Both the position numbers and the translations under genes were made by a program. From Acidobacteriota bacterium (GTDB lineage Bacteria; Acidobacteriota; UBA6911; RPQK01; JAJDTT01), in the NCBI GenBank assembly GCA_028874215.1, contig JAPPLF010000096.1, forward strand, positions 45,256 to 109,255: DNA of 64,000 nt, read 5' to 3'. The notes under the pieces are model-generated. The model was given only the letters and a program-made list of their open reading frames with translations, was not told the DNA's origin and did no database searches. This document shows, one piece after another, positions 56,471-64,000 of the stretch (positions are counted from its first letter, which is position 1; each line of letters starts with the position of its first letter).

Positions 56471-56653
56471 AGCGAACAGCCCCCGGAACCGGCCCACAAT
56501 TCGATCCCCGTTTTTCAGTTCCACCGTGATGGGGGACGCCATTTCCAAGACCGGGACCATCTCCCACCGTCCTGGGATCACCTCCGCATGCGCCGGCAGG
56601 GAGATCAGTCCGCCCAAGATCAGAGACACGGCTGGGATCCGGAATGACTTCAT
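56207..56653 (-). pseudogene. truncated secreted-protein gene running into the ABC ATPase gene
   Basis: A strong start (AGGAGG six bases before ATG 56653) leads a clean signal peptide, MKSFRIPAVSLILGGLISLP ending AHA. The mature start EVIPGRWEMVPVLEM and ITVELKNGDRIVGRFRGL look like real protein. After about 60 codons the frame enters the antisense of the ABC ATPase gene (from 56470) and becomes arbitrary Gly/Arg/Pro-rich sequence to residue 148. The likely reading is the intact 5' end of a secreted-protein gene whose 3' part was lost. I do not recognise the family. Confidence 0.5.
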
Positions 56654-56745
56654 CGTTGGCCTCCTTATTGTTTCAGAGCACGGGGTGGTGGATGGTCCCC
56701 CGACCGGATTTCTGAAATGATGCCGCCTACACGATACATGGGGCG

Positions 56746-56806
56746 AAGGGGACCGTTGCTTTCGCTACTCGAGCATCAATAACGCGGAGTTGGAAAAGGG
56801 GACGGT
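56746..56806. repeat. two near-identical 11-mers 50 bp apart in an intergenic region
   Basis: AAGGGGACCGT (56746-56756) and AAGGGGACGGT (56796-56806) differ in one base and lie exactly 50 bp apart. Shorter GGGGACATTTT words are seen at 485 and at 40922. These may be pieces of a dispersed intergenic repeat. The region between the truncated ORF and the GNAT gene holds nothing else I can identify. Confidence 0.35.
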
Positions 56807-56841
56807 CACCCTCTCTCTCCGACCGCAATAATTCCAGCGCC

Positions 56842-57360
56842 ATGACCGATTTTCTCATCCGCCCGGAAACAGACGGCGACCGGGAGGGCATCGCAAGGCT
56901 GCTGCTGGCCGCTTTCCCCACGTCCTGGGAAGCCAGGCTCGTCGAGCAACTCCGCAGGGACGGCGATGTCATGTTCTCGCTGGTCGCCGTGGCGGCGTCG
57001 GAAGTCATCGGCCATGCCCTATTCTCTCGACTGCGCGCGCCGGATGGAGCGCTTTCCCTGGCGCCGGTCGCCGTAGCGGCAAACCGCCGCCGCCGGGGAA
57101 TCGCCGCCAGGATGATCGAGGACGGACTTGTCCGGGCAAGGACGGAGGGCTGGGCGGCAGTCGTCGTGCTTGGCGATCCTTCCTATTACCGGCGCTTCGG
57201 GTTCAGCCGGGAGGCCGTGCGGGGCATGGCGTGCCGATACGCCGGGCCGGGCCTGATGGGCCTCGCTCTTTCCGGGGGCGGTCTGGAAGGACCGCGGATC
57301 GAACATGCGTCCGCTTTCTTATCCATCGGGGATGAGAACTGCAACACGGCCCTCGGGTGA
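56842..57360 (+). CDS. GNAT-family N-acetyltransferase
   Basis: 172 residues. Opens MTDFLIRPETDGDREGIARL; the acetyl-CoA binding region is LAPVAVAANRRRRGIAARMI (V-x-x-x-x-R-R-x-G-I/A pattern), followed by LVRARTEGWAAVVVLGDPSY and YRRFGFSREAV. This resembles YhbS-like acetyltransferases with the GDPxYYxRFGF element. The acceptor is unknown. No good ribosome binding site precedes the ATG, and transcription is probably independent. Confidence 0.86.
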   Translation: MTDFLIRPETDGDREGIARLLLAAFPTSWEARLVEQLRRDGDVMFSLVAVAASEVIGHALFSRLRAPDGALSLAPVAVAANRRRRGIAARMIEDGLVRARTEGWAAVVVLGDPSYYRRFGFSREAVRGMACRYAGPGLMGLALSGGGLEGPRIEHASAFLSIGDENCNTALG

Positions 57361-57539
57361 GAACGCGAAGCGCATAGCGAGGCCGGGAGATCTTGGAAGA
57401 CTTCGCCCGACCCGGAGGCGTCGGGGCCTCACCACGGACTATAGGGTCAATCGTAGCCGAACACCCAACCTGAGGATCGGCAGGTCGCAAGCGAATTCAG
57501 AAACCAAGAGTGATTTCAGGGTGAGACCAGCATCGAATC

Positions 57540-57567
57540 TGGTGATTATTTGGTGAAGATATGGTGA
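57540..57567 (+). promoter_or_regulatory. triple TGGTGA direct repeat, candidate OmpR/PhoB-type box
   Basis: TGGTGA occurs at 57540, 57551 and 57562, separated by TTATT and AGATA, a strict 11-bp period. OmpR/PhoB winged-helix regulators bind tandem direct repeats of this period. The last copy overlaps a predicted -35, as in PhoB-activated promoters. The downstream gene encodes a protein with just such a DNA-binding domain, so self-regulation is plausible. Confidence 0.55.
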
Positions 57568-57591
57568 CTTCTTCCAGCATGGGGATATATT
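57564..57591 (+). promoter_or_regulatory. predicted promoter of the fused two-component gene
   Basis: -35-like GTGACT (57564-57569, four of six), 16-nt spacer, -10 TATATT (57586-57591, five of six). The weak -35 overlaps the third TGGTGA repeat, which fits an activator-dependent promoter. The leader to the TTG start would be about 98 nt. The rest of the 336-nt gap (57361-57539) shows nothing recognisable. Confidence 0.45.
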
Positions 57592-57696
57592 GAGTGCTGA
57601 TGAGGCCCGATACTTCTTGAGCCCGCTTCCTGCTCCAAGCCGACTATTGCCACCGCTGAATCGGGTGTCGCTTTTTGATTCGGTGAGGTTTGGCAA

Positions 57697-60045
57697 TTGA
57701 GGAATCCCGAGGAACTCAGACAAGAGATAGAACGGCTGCGGAACAACATCTCCCAGCTCACCGCGGCCAGCGTTCGCATCACTGCAAGCCTCGATGTCGA
57801 CACCGTGCTGCGCGAAATTGTGCAAGGCGCCCGGGAGTTGACGGGAGCTGACTGCGGCTTGATCGCGACCGTCGACGACTCGGGGCAGATCGAGGACTTC
57901 GTCTCTTCCGGCTTGACTTCGGACGAACATCGCAAGTTGTCGCAATGGTCCGACGGACCGCGCCTCTTCGAGTACTTTCGGAACCTCCCGGGAGCGGTGA
58001 GGTTGCGGGACGCGAACGCCTTTGTCCGTACGCTGGGCTTTTCCTTCGACCTGCTTCCGTGGGCGAAGGCCGTCCAGGGCACCCCGATACGCCATCGCGG
58101 CGTCCATGTCGGCAACTTCTTCCTCATCGGTGGAAAAGGCAGACGGAAATTTACGAGCGAGGACGAAGAGATTCTCGTGCTGTTCGCATCTCAGGCGGCA
58201 GTGGCCATCGCCAACGCCCGAACCTACCGGGACGAGCAGCGGGCCAGGGCCGACCTGGAGGCCCTGATCAACACGTCACCGGTGGGTGTCGTGGTCTTTG
58301 ACGCCAAATCGATAAAGCCGGTCTCGTTCAATCGGGAGGCAAAGCGGCTTGTGGAGGGCCTGCGCACGCCGGGCTGCCCATTCGACCAACTGCTGGAGAT
58401 CATCAAGTGCCGGCGCGCCGACGGGCAGGAGGTTTCCCTGGAGAAACTCCCACTGGCGCAGACGCTGAGCGACACCGCTCCGATCCGGGCCGAGGAAATC
58501 GTCCTCCATGTCCCCGATGGCCGAAGCCTCACGACATTGGTCAACGCGACGCCGATCCGATCCGAGGACGGCACGATCGAGTCCATGGTGGTCACCCTGC
58601 AGGATCTGGAGTCGCTGAAGGAGACAGAGCGATTGCGAGCGGAGTTTCTGGGCTTGGTAAGCCACGAGTTGCGGGCCCCGCTGACCTCGATCAAGGGCTC
58701 CGCCGCCGCCGTGCTCGGCGCCACTTTGCCCCCGGCCGAGATGCGCCAGTTCTTCCGCATCATCAACGAACAGGCCGATCACATGCTCGGAGTGATCAGC
58801 GACCTGCTGGATGCCGGGCATATCGAGACGGGCACGCTGTCGGTCTCCCCCGAACCTTCGGACATGGCCAGACTCGTGGACAAGGCCAGGGGCACCTTCT
58901 TGAGCGGCGGCGGCCGGCATACCGTCCACATCGACCTGCCCCTGGACCTGCCCCAGGTGATGGCCGACCGGCAGCGCATCGTCCAGATCCTGAACAACCT
59001 CTTGTCCAATGCCGCCCGGTACTCGCCCGAGTCCTCCCCTATCCGGATCGGAGCGGTACAGAACGGTGTTCATGTGGCGATTTCGGTCTCGGACGAAGGC
59101 CGGGGGGTGCCGCCGGACCTGCTGCCGCACCTGTTCCGCAAGCATGTGCGTCTGGGGGACGGCGGGATCCGGGGATCCGGTCTGGGGCTGGCCATCTGCA
59201 AGGGCCTGGTGGAGGCTCACGGGGGACGGATCCAGGCCGAGAGTGACGGCGTAGGGCTGGGTTCGCGGTTTACCTTCACGATTCCAGTGGCGGAAGAACC
59301 CGCGGCCGGCGACGCGCCCCGCTCCGGCCGGGGAGTTTCCCGTCCGTCCCGCCCGGGCCGGGAGTCAGCGTCCATCCTGGTCGTGGACGACGATCCGCAG
59401 ATGCTCCGGTATGTGCGAGACACGCTCGCGGCGGCCGGTTATTCCTCGCACGTGACGGGGGATCCGCGGGAGGTGCCCGACTTGATCAGGACGGCGAGGC
59501 CCCAGTTGGTCCTGCTGGATTTGATGCTGCCCGGAACCGATGGCATCGAGCTTATGGAGTCCGTTCCCGAGTTGGCCGATCGACCGGTCATCTTCATCTC
59601 CGGTTACGGAAGGGACGAGACGATCCCCCGGGCCCTCGACAACGGGGCCGCCGACTACATCGTCAAGCCCTTCTCGCGGACCGAACTGGTCGCGAGAGTC
59701 CGGGCGGCCTTGCGCCGAAACGACGAGCCGCAGGCGCCGTTCCGGCTGGCGGACCTGGTCATCGACTACGAGGAACGCCGGGTGACCCTGGCCGATCGGC
59801 AGTTGAGGCTGACGGCCACCGAATACGAGATGCTTCGGTTGCTCTCGGTCAACGCGGGAGGTGTCGTAACGTACGATTCGTTGTTCCGCCACGTGTGGGG
59901 CCAGCGGCGCTCCGAGGACCTCCGGCCGATCCGCTCCGTAGTCAAGAATCTCCGCCGCAAGCTGGGCGATGATGCCGCCAAGCCTTCCTACATCTTCAAC
60001 GAACGCCAAATCGGCTACGGCATGGCCAAGCCAAGCGACTCGTAA
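57697..60045 (+). CDS. fused sensor histidine kinase and OmpR-type response regulator (GAF-PAS-HisKA-HATPase-REC-wHTH)
   Basis: 782 residues from a TTG eight bases after GAGG. Order: short coiled coil; GAF (about 25-180, ARELTGADCGLIATVDDSGQ); PAS-like (about 190-300); HisKA with H323 in LGLVSHELRAPLTSIKG; HATPase_c (ILNNLLSNAARYSPESSP N-box, VSDEGRGVPPDLLPHLF G1, GSGLGLAICKGLVEAHGG G2); receiver (SILVVDDDPQMLRYVRD, phospho-acceptor D608 in LLDLMLPGTDG, K657 in YIVKPFSR); and a C-terminal winged helix (LTATEYEMLRLLSVNAGGVV, VVKNLRRKLGDDAAK). There are no membrane spans, so it senses a cytosolic cue. A whole two-component pathway lies on one polypeptide, with candidate binding boxes upstream. 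Confidence 0.93.
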   Translation: MRNPEELRQEIERLRNNISQLTAASVRITASLDVDTVLREIVQGARELTGADCGLIATVDDSGQIEDFVSSGLTSDEHRKLSQWSDGPRLFEYFRNLPGAVRLRDANAFVRTLGFSFDLLPWAKAVQGTPIRHRGVHVGNFFLIGGKGRRKFTSEDEEILVLFASQAAVAIANARTYRDEQRARADLEALINTSPVGVVVFDAKSIKPVSFNREAKRLVEGLRTPGCPFDQLLEIIKCRRADGQEVSLEKLPLAQTLSDTAPIRAEEIVLHVPDGRSLTTLVNATPIRSEDGTIESMVVTLQDLESLKETERLRAEFLGLVSHELRAPLTSIKGSAAAVLGATLPPAEMRQFFRIINEQADHMLGVISDLLDAGHIETGTLSVSPEPSDMARLVDKARGTFLSGGGRHTVHIDLPLDLPQVMADRQRIVQILNNLLSNAARYSPESSPIRIGAVQNGVHVAISVSDEGRGVPPDLLPHLFRKHVRLGDGGIRGSGLGLAICKGLVEAHGGRIQAESDGVGLGSRFTFTIPVAEEPAAGDAPRSGRGVSRPSRPGRESASILVVDDDPQMLRYVRDTLAAAGYSSHVTGDPREVPDLIRTARPQLVLLDLMLPGTDGIELMESVPELADRPVIFISGYGRDETIPRALDNGAADYIVKPFSRTELVARVRAALRRNDEPQAPFRLADLVIDYEERRVTLADRQLRLTATEYEMLRLLSVNAGGVVTYDSLFRHVWGQRRSEDLRPIRSVVKNLRRKLGDDAAKPSYIFNERQIGYGMAKPSDS

Positions 60046-60063
60046 ACGCCATCCTCGGCTTGG

Positions 60064-60519
60064 TCAGCTCCCCCAGCCAGCTTCGACCGTTACCGAAGTG
60101 CGGACGGAGTTGGCGATGAAACACTCCTTGTGTGCAAGTTCGTGGATCTTCTCCAGTCCCTCGGGCGATGGCGGACCGGAAACGAATGAGACCTCGGGAC
60201 GCAGGACCACACGGGTCACGGCCAACTTTCCATCCGCGTTCTTCTCCAGGAACCCCACCGCCGCATCCCGGTAGCGATCCACGACCAGCCGCTTGCGAGC
60301 CGCGATCGCGAGAAACGTGAGCATGTGACAGCTCGCGAGTGCCGCAACGTATGCCTTTTCGGGATCGACCCGGTTCGCGTTTCCCAGGTACTCGGGCGCC
60401 GACGACGCACTGACCCGAACGCCGCCCTCGAACTTCCAAATGTGATCGCGGGAGTAGGACCGGTAATCGAATTCGACTGCGCCCCTTTCCCATTCCACTG
60501 TCGCGTGATGTTCCGACAT
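60064..60519 (-). CDS. OsmC/Ohr-family peroxiredoxin-like protein
   Basis: 151 residues. The two redox cysteines of the OsmC fold are in place: YVAALASCHMLTFLAIAAR and LAHKECFIANSVRTSV. Other family segments are VSASSAPEYLGNANRVDPEK and a C-terminal TVEAGWGS. OsmC/Ohr proteins reduce organic hydroperoxides using these thiols. It converges on the fused kinase gene with an 18-nt gap. Confidence 0.88.
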   Translation of the reverse strand: MSEHHATVEWERGAVEFDYRSYSRDHIWKFEGGVRVSASSAPEYLGNANRVDPEKAYVAALASCHMLTFLAIAARKRLVVDRYRDAAVGFLEKNADGKLAVTRVVLRPEVSFVSGPPSPEGLEKIHELAHKECFIANSVRTSVTVEAGWGS

Positions 60520-60694
60520 TTCTCGATTCCTCCGGTCTACGGTGAAACCACCGGTTTCCTCCTGCCAAAACTATTATGGCTCGGAGTCCGACAGGGCGCC
60601 GGCTTCGAATGAGATGACCCATTCGAGGCCGGGATCGATTCACGACTCGCTGCCGCGCTTGCAGCCCTGGACCATCCGGCGCATCATGATCGTC

Positions 60695-63600
60695 ATGAGA
60701 CGAACTTGGTTTCCGCGCATTCAACGGGCTGCGATCAGGACTCGGCAATTCGAACACCGGAGCCGGCTCCGAGCGATTCTGTTGCTGACCGCTCTTCTTC
60801 TGCTGCCTCTCGCCTGCGCGAGCGGACCGGATGAGGAAACGGAAGAGTGGCGGCGGATCACCGACATCTCCAGAAATCCGGACCAGCTCCGAGAGTACCT
60901 GAAACCGATCCCTCCGCTGGATCCGGCCGCATCCCTGAAAGCCCTCGAGGTGGCCGATGGCTTTCGCGTGGAACTGGTGGCCCACGAACCTCAGGTGGTG
61001 GAACCCCTGGCCGCCACCTTCGACGAGAACGGCCGCATGTACGTGGCCGAATTCTACGGCTATCCACGCCAGCCGCGGCCGGGTGAGGAGGGCACGGGCC
61101 GGATCCGGATGTTGGAGGACCGGGACGGCGACGGCGCCTTCGAAACGGCGCAGGTGTTCGCGGACAAGCTGGTCTGGCCCACCGGCGTGGCGGTCTGGAA
61201 AGGGGGGCTCTTCGTCTCGGCGGCGCCGGACATCCTCTATTTCAAGGACACGGACGGCGACGGCAAGGCCGACGTCCGCAAGCAGATTTACACCGGGTTC
61301 GGCGTCACCAACGAGCAGCAGATGGTCAACAACATCATGTGGGGCGTGGACCATAAGATCTACGCCTCCACCGGCGGCAACGGGGGCTACATCCGCCCCG
61401 GAGGCCAGCCGGACGCGGAGCCGGTTTCCGTCTACAACCGGGACTTCCGATTCAGTCCGGTGAGCCTGGAGATGGAGCTCACCACCCAGACCTTCCAGTT
61501 CGGGTACACCTTCGACGAGTGGTTCAACCGCTACGTCTGCCGGGCGGGGTCCTTCGGCCGGCACGTGGTCATGCCGCACGGATACCTGGAGCGGAATCCC
61601 TACCTCTTTTTCGACCTGCACGGGTTCCTGACCACGGGTTCCATGGAGGTCAACCCGCTGACCCAGGGACGGCTCCCCATCTACCGCGCCAGCCCCATCG
61701 AACGATGGCGCAAGGTTCGGGAGGCCCGGCGGATTTTCGCCGGACGGATCACCCGCGTCGAGGAGGGCGGCCGGGAAAACTACCAGGAGTTTGCCGCCGC
61801 CTGGGCAGGGGTAAAGGCCTACACCGGGCACGCCTATCCGGAGGAATACCGGGGCAACATCTTCACCGGAGCCGCCACCGCCAATCTGCTGCATCGCCGG
61901 ATTCTGGAACCGGATGGGGTCACCTTCAAGGGAGTGCGAGGCGAACCCGAGGGCAAGGAATTCCTCCGCTCCAGCCACAACTGGTTCCGCCCCATCAACT
62001 CGGTCAACGCCCCCGACGGTACCCTCTACGTGCTGGACATGTGCCGGGAGCTGGTGGAGCACGGCCACGTCCCGGAGCGGGTCCTCGCGCATCTGGATTT
62101 CTCCCGAGGGTCCGAACACGGACGGATCTACCGGGTGGCGCCCCTCGACTTCAAGGTGCCGCCGGCGCCCCGTCTGGGAGAAGCGAGCATCCAGGAGCTG
62201 GTGGGACACCTGGAGCATCCCGGCGGCTGGTGGCGGGAGACGGCGCACCGGCTCATCTACGAGCGTCAGGACAAATCCGCGGTGCCGCTCCTGCGCCGGC
62301 TCTTGACCGAGAGCGAACACCCCCTGGCCCGGATGCACGCCCTCTGGTCGCTGCACGGCTTGGGCGCTCTGAAAAACGCGGACGTGGCGAAGGCGTTGTC
62401 CGATTCCTCGCCCGGGGTCCGGGAACACGCCGTGCCGCACGCGGAGCTCCGGATGAAGCGCTCCGGACGGCTCTTTCGGAAGATCCTGGAGCTGGCCGGG
62501 GACGAGAATCCCCGGGTGCGAATGAGGGTGGCTCTGGCTCTGGGAGTGATCGGCGACCGGCGGGTTCTCCCGGCCCTTTTGAAGATCGCCCGCAGCGACG
62601 GCGGAGACCGCTGGATCCGCAACTCGGTGCTCAGTTCCAGCACCCGCCTGGCCGACCGCCTCTTCACGGAGCTTGTGGCATTGGACGAGTTCCAGCAGGA
62701 ACCGCTGGCGGAGCAGTGGCTGCCTCCGTTGGCCCGGACCGTGGGAGGCCGCGGCGTCGCCTCGGAACTCCGCCGCCTGACCCGCGCCGCCGCCAGCCAC
62801 GAGGCGCTGACCTCCCGGCCGGAGCTGCAGTTGGCCATCGTCACCAGCCTGGCCGAGGGACTGTCCATCAACGGACGGACCTTCACCGGACTCAAGAATC
62901 TCCACCCCGCAGCCGCCCGCATGATCCGCAACCACCTGGAGGGATCTCTTGCGGCGGCCGCCGACGCGGAACAACCGGAACAGAAACGGCTGGCGGCCAT
63001 CGGACTGCTCCGGCACGCCGCTCTGGGAGAGGTCAAGGAGACGCTGGCGAACCTGATCGACCCCTTGCAATCCCAGGCGCTGCAGTTGGCCGCCATCGGG
63101 GCGCTGGCCGGCTATGACGACCCTGAGATCGCTCCGCTCCTGCTGGAGTCGTGGGGCGCGCAGACGCCCAAGGTTCGAGGCGGGGTCCTGTCGGGAGTGT
63201 TTTCCCGCCCGGAATGGACCCGCTCCCTGCTGGAGGCCATCGAGTCGGAGGAGGTTCCGGTCCACCAGATTGACGCCAAGCGCCGCGACCTGCTGATGAA
63301 CCACGACGACCGGGGGATCCGCGACCGGTCCCTGGCACTCTTCGAATCTGCCGCGCCCGGCGACCGGCAGGAGGTGGTGGCCAGCTACGAGGCCGCCTTG
63401 ACGCTGCCGGGGGACCGGGTGCGCGGCGAGAAGGTCTACCGCCGCGAGTGCATCAAGTGCCACCAGGTGGGCACCACGCGGCACGTGGTCGGGCCGAATC
63501 TCATCGTGGCGGGCTACCAGGACCGGGAGACGCTCCTGACCAGCATCCTGGACCCGAACCGGATGGTGGAGCCTCAATTCACCAACTACGTGGTGACCGA

Positions 63601-63904
63601 CCGGAAGGGGCGTCTCTACACCGGCCTCATGGCCCAGGAGACGGCGGCCAGCATCACCCTGGTGGAGAGCGAGGAGTTGCAGAACACGCTGCTGAGGAGG
63701 GACATCCAGGAGATCCGGGCCACCGGGCAGTCCCTGATGCCGGAGGGGTTGGAGGAGACCATCTCTCGACAGGAAATGGCGGACGTCATGACCTTCATCC
63801 TGGACTACCAATACGTAACCGGCGCCGTGGGAGGAGGCTACGGTCCCGGGGAAGAGGTCTACGGAGAGTCCCTGGAGACGCGCCGTTTCACCGCGGGTCC
63901 GTAA
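60695..63904 (+). CDS. PVC-type membrane-bound dehydrogenase/HEAT/cytochrome c lipoprotein
   Basis: About 1069 residues. The start is uncertain: ATGs at 60614, 60686 and 60695 are in frame and none has a clear ribosome binding site. A lipobox-like LLTALLLLPLACASG suggests a lipoprotein. N-terminal half: beta-propeller dehydrogenase-like domain (FRVELVAHEPQVVEPLAATF, VWPTGVAVWKGGLFVSAAPD, WGVDHKIYASTGGNGG, DGTLYVLDMCRELVEHGHVP). Middle: HEAT-like helices (ADVAKALSDSSPGVREHAVP, NPRVRMRVALALGVIG). C-terminus: haem c CIKCHQVGTTRHVVGPNL with a distal Met in QSLMPEGLEETIS. This layout is that of PVC-type haem-binding proteins predicted to oxidise sugars or alcohols outside the inner membrane. Confidence 0.85.
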   Translation: MRRTWFPRIQRAAIRTRQFEHRSRLRAILLLTALLLLPLACASGPDEETEEWRRITDISRNPDQLREYLKPIPPLDPAASLKALEVADGFRVELVAHEPQVVEPLAATFDENGRMYVAEFYGYPRQPRPGEEGTGRIRMLEDRDGDGAFETAQVFADKLVWPTGVAVWKGGLFVSAAPDILYFKDTDGDGKADVRKQIYTGFGVTNEQQMVNNIMWGVDHKIYASTGGNGGYIRPGGQPDAEPVSVYNRDFRFSPVSLEMELTTQTFQFGYTFDEWFNRYVCRAGSFGRHVVMPHGYLERNPYLFFDLHGFLTTGSMEVNPLTQGRLPIYRASPIERWRKVREARRIFAGRITRVEEGGRENYQEFAAAWAGVKAYTGHAYPEEYRGNIFTGAATANLLHRRILEPDGVTFKGVRGEPEGKEFLRSSHNWFRPINSVNAPDGTLYVLDMCRELVEHGHVPERVLAHLDFSRGSEHGRIYRVAPLDFKVPPAPRLGEASIQELVGHLEHPGGWWRETAHRLIYERQDKSAVPLLRRLLTESEHPLARMHALWSLHGLGALKNADVAKALSDSSPGVREHAVPHAELRMKRSGRLFRKILELAGDENPRVRMRVALALGVIGDRRVLPALLKIARSDGGDRWIRNSVLSSSTRLADRLFTELVALDEFQQEPLAEQWLPPLARTVGGRGVASELRRLTRAAASHEALTSRPELQLAIVTSLAEGLSINGRTFTGLKNLHPAAARMIRNHLEGSLAAAADAEQPEQKRLAAIGLLRHAALGEVKETLANLIDPLQSQALQLAAIGALAGYDDPEIAPLLLESWGAQTPKVRGGVLSGVFSRPEWTRSLLEAIESEEVPVHQIDAKRRDLLMNHDDRGIRDRSLALFESAAPGDRQEVVASYEAALTLPGDRVRGEKVYRRECIKCHQVGTTRHVVGPNLIVAGYQDRETLLTSILDPNRMVEPQFTNYVVTDRKGRLYTGLMAQETAASITLVESEELQNTLLRRDIQEIRATGQSLMPEGLEETISRQEMADVMTFILDYQYVTGAVGGGYGPGEEVYGESLETRRFTAGP

Positions 63905-63908
63905 CAAG

Positions 63909-63955
63909 CGGCGACTTTCCTGTCGCCGGTGGAGCGGCGGTTTTCCTACCGCCGC
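63909..63955. repeat. twin hairpins with identical TTTCCT loops
   Basis: CGGCGAC-TTTCCT-GTCGCCG (63909-63928) and GCGGCGGT-TTTCCT-ACCGCCGC (63934-63955), both perfect stems with the same six-base loop. They begin five bases after the stop codon of the haem lipoprotein. They match in loop and core the hairpin at 29514. They could also serve as a transcription end, but there is no U-tract. Confidence 0.6.
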
Positions 63956-64000
63956 ACTCCGTTGTGACAAACTTGGCGACGAAGACCGGGCGTTTGAAAA

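Noticed and set aside
59996..63970. 1324-codon open frame on the minus strand
   Set aside because: It is antisense to the haem lipoprotein and OsmC regions, has no domain or signal content, and reflects low stop frequency in GC-rich DNA.

Overview
GC-rich chromosomal DNA with no rRNA, tRNA, phage, transposase or CRISPR array that I could see. The gene content points to an Acidobacteriota bacterium. It has two very large Oar-type TonB-dependent receptors with N-terminal carboxypeptidase-regulatory-like domains, two FG-GAP/ASPIC-UnbV (CRTAC1-type) proteins each next to a TPR protein, a GWxTD protein, and several DUF1501 and PSD1-type cytochrome c proteins. Planctomycetota share the last two families but not the Oar-type receptors or GWxTD. 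The phylum call is an inference.

Layout: 1-4236 (minus) TonB receptor followed by a PSD1 cytochrome c protein that runs off the left edge. 4528-9380: a secreted beta-propeller hydrolase-like protein, a degraded STAS tail, an intact SulP transporter, a ferritin-like protein and an SDR. 9438-14430 (minus): a B12-uptake operon under a cobalamin riboswitch, with a PP-loop ATPase, a tiny coupled ORF, two different BtuF-like proteins, an ATPase and a permease. 14542-19010: an Omp85-type barrel coupled to a secreted kinase-fold protein, then a DUF1501 protein. 19121-32250: an RRM protein, a MetE-C-like zinc protein paired with a TIM-barrel isomerase, an overlapping DUF1501/PSD1 pair, SDR plus ceramidase-like, and TPR plus CRTAC1. 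32306-40763 (minus): TonB receptor, TPR, CRTAC1, sialidase and C-N hydrolase. 41043-49624: GGCT-like, two PhyH dioxygenases flanking a GWxTD protein, a second sialidase-like protein, an SDR and a dimethylformamidase-like protein. 49757-56470: a catalytically diverged KARI-like protein, a RhaT-like transporter, and a sugar ABC importer behind a palindromic operator. 56471-64000: a truncated secreted-protein gene, GNAT, a one-polypeptide two-component system, OsmC and a large haem/HEAT lipoprotein.

The window reads as a heterotrophic scavenger. It carries outer-membrane receptors for large substrates, secreted glycan- and lipid-acting enzymes (sialidase-, ceramidase- and beta-propeller-type), sugar importers, B12 import and many secreted oxidoreductase-type proteins. 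The points most worth checking are: the KARI-like protein that has lost catalytic residues (49757-50773); the secreted protein with HxDxxxxN and DFG kinase motifs (15903-17555); an 11-bp-periodic triple repeat overlapping a predicted -35 upstream of a kinase-receiver-winged-helix fusion (57540-57567); a TGTTTACAGTAAACA operator between two sugar transport systems (52033-52047); and a dispersed hairpin family with an invariant TTTCCT loop (29514-29533, 63909-63955).
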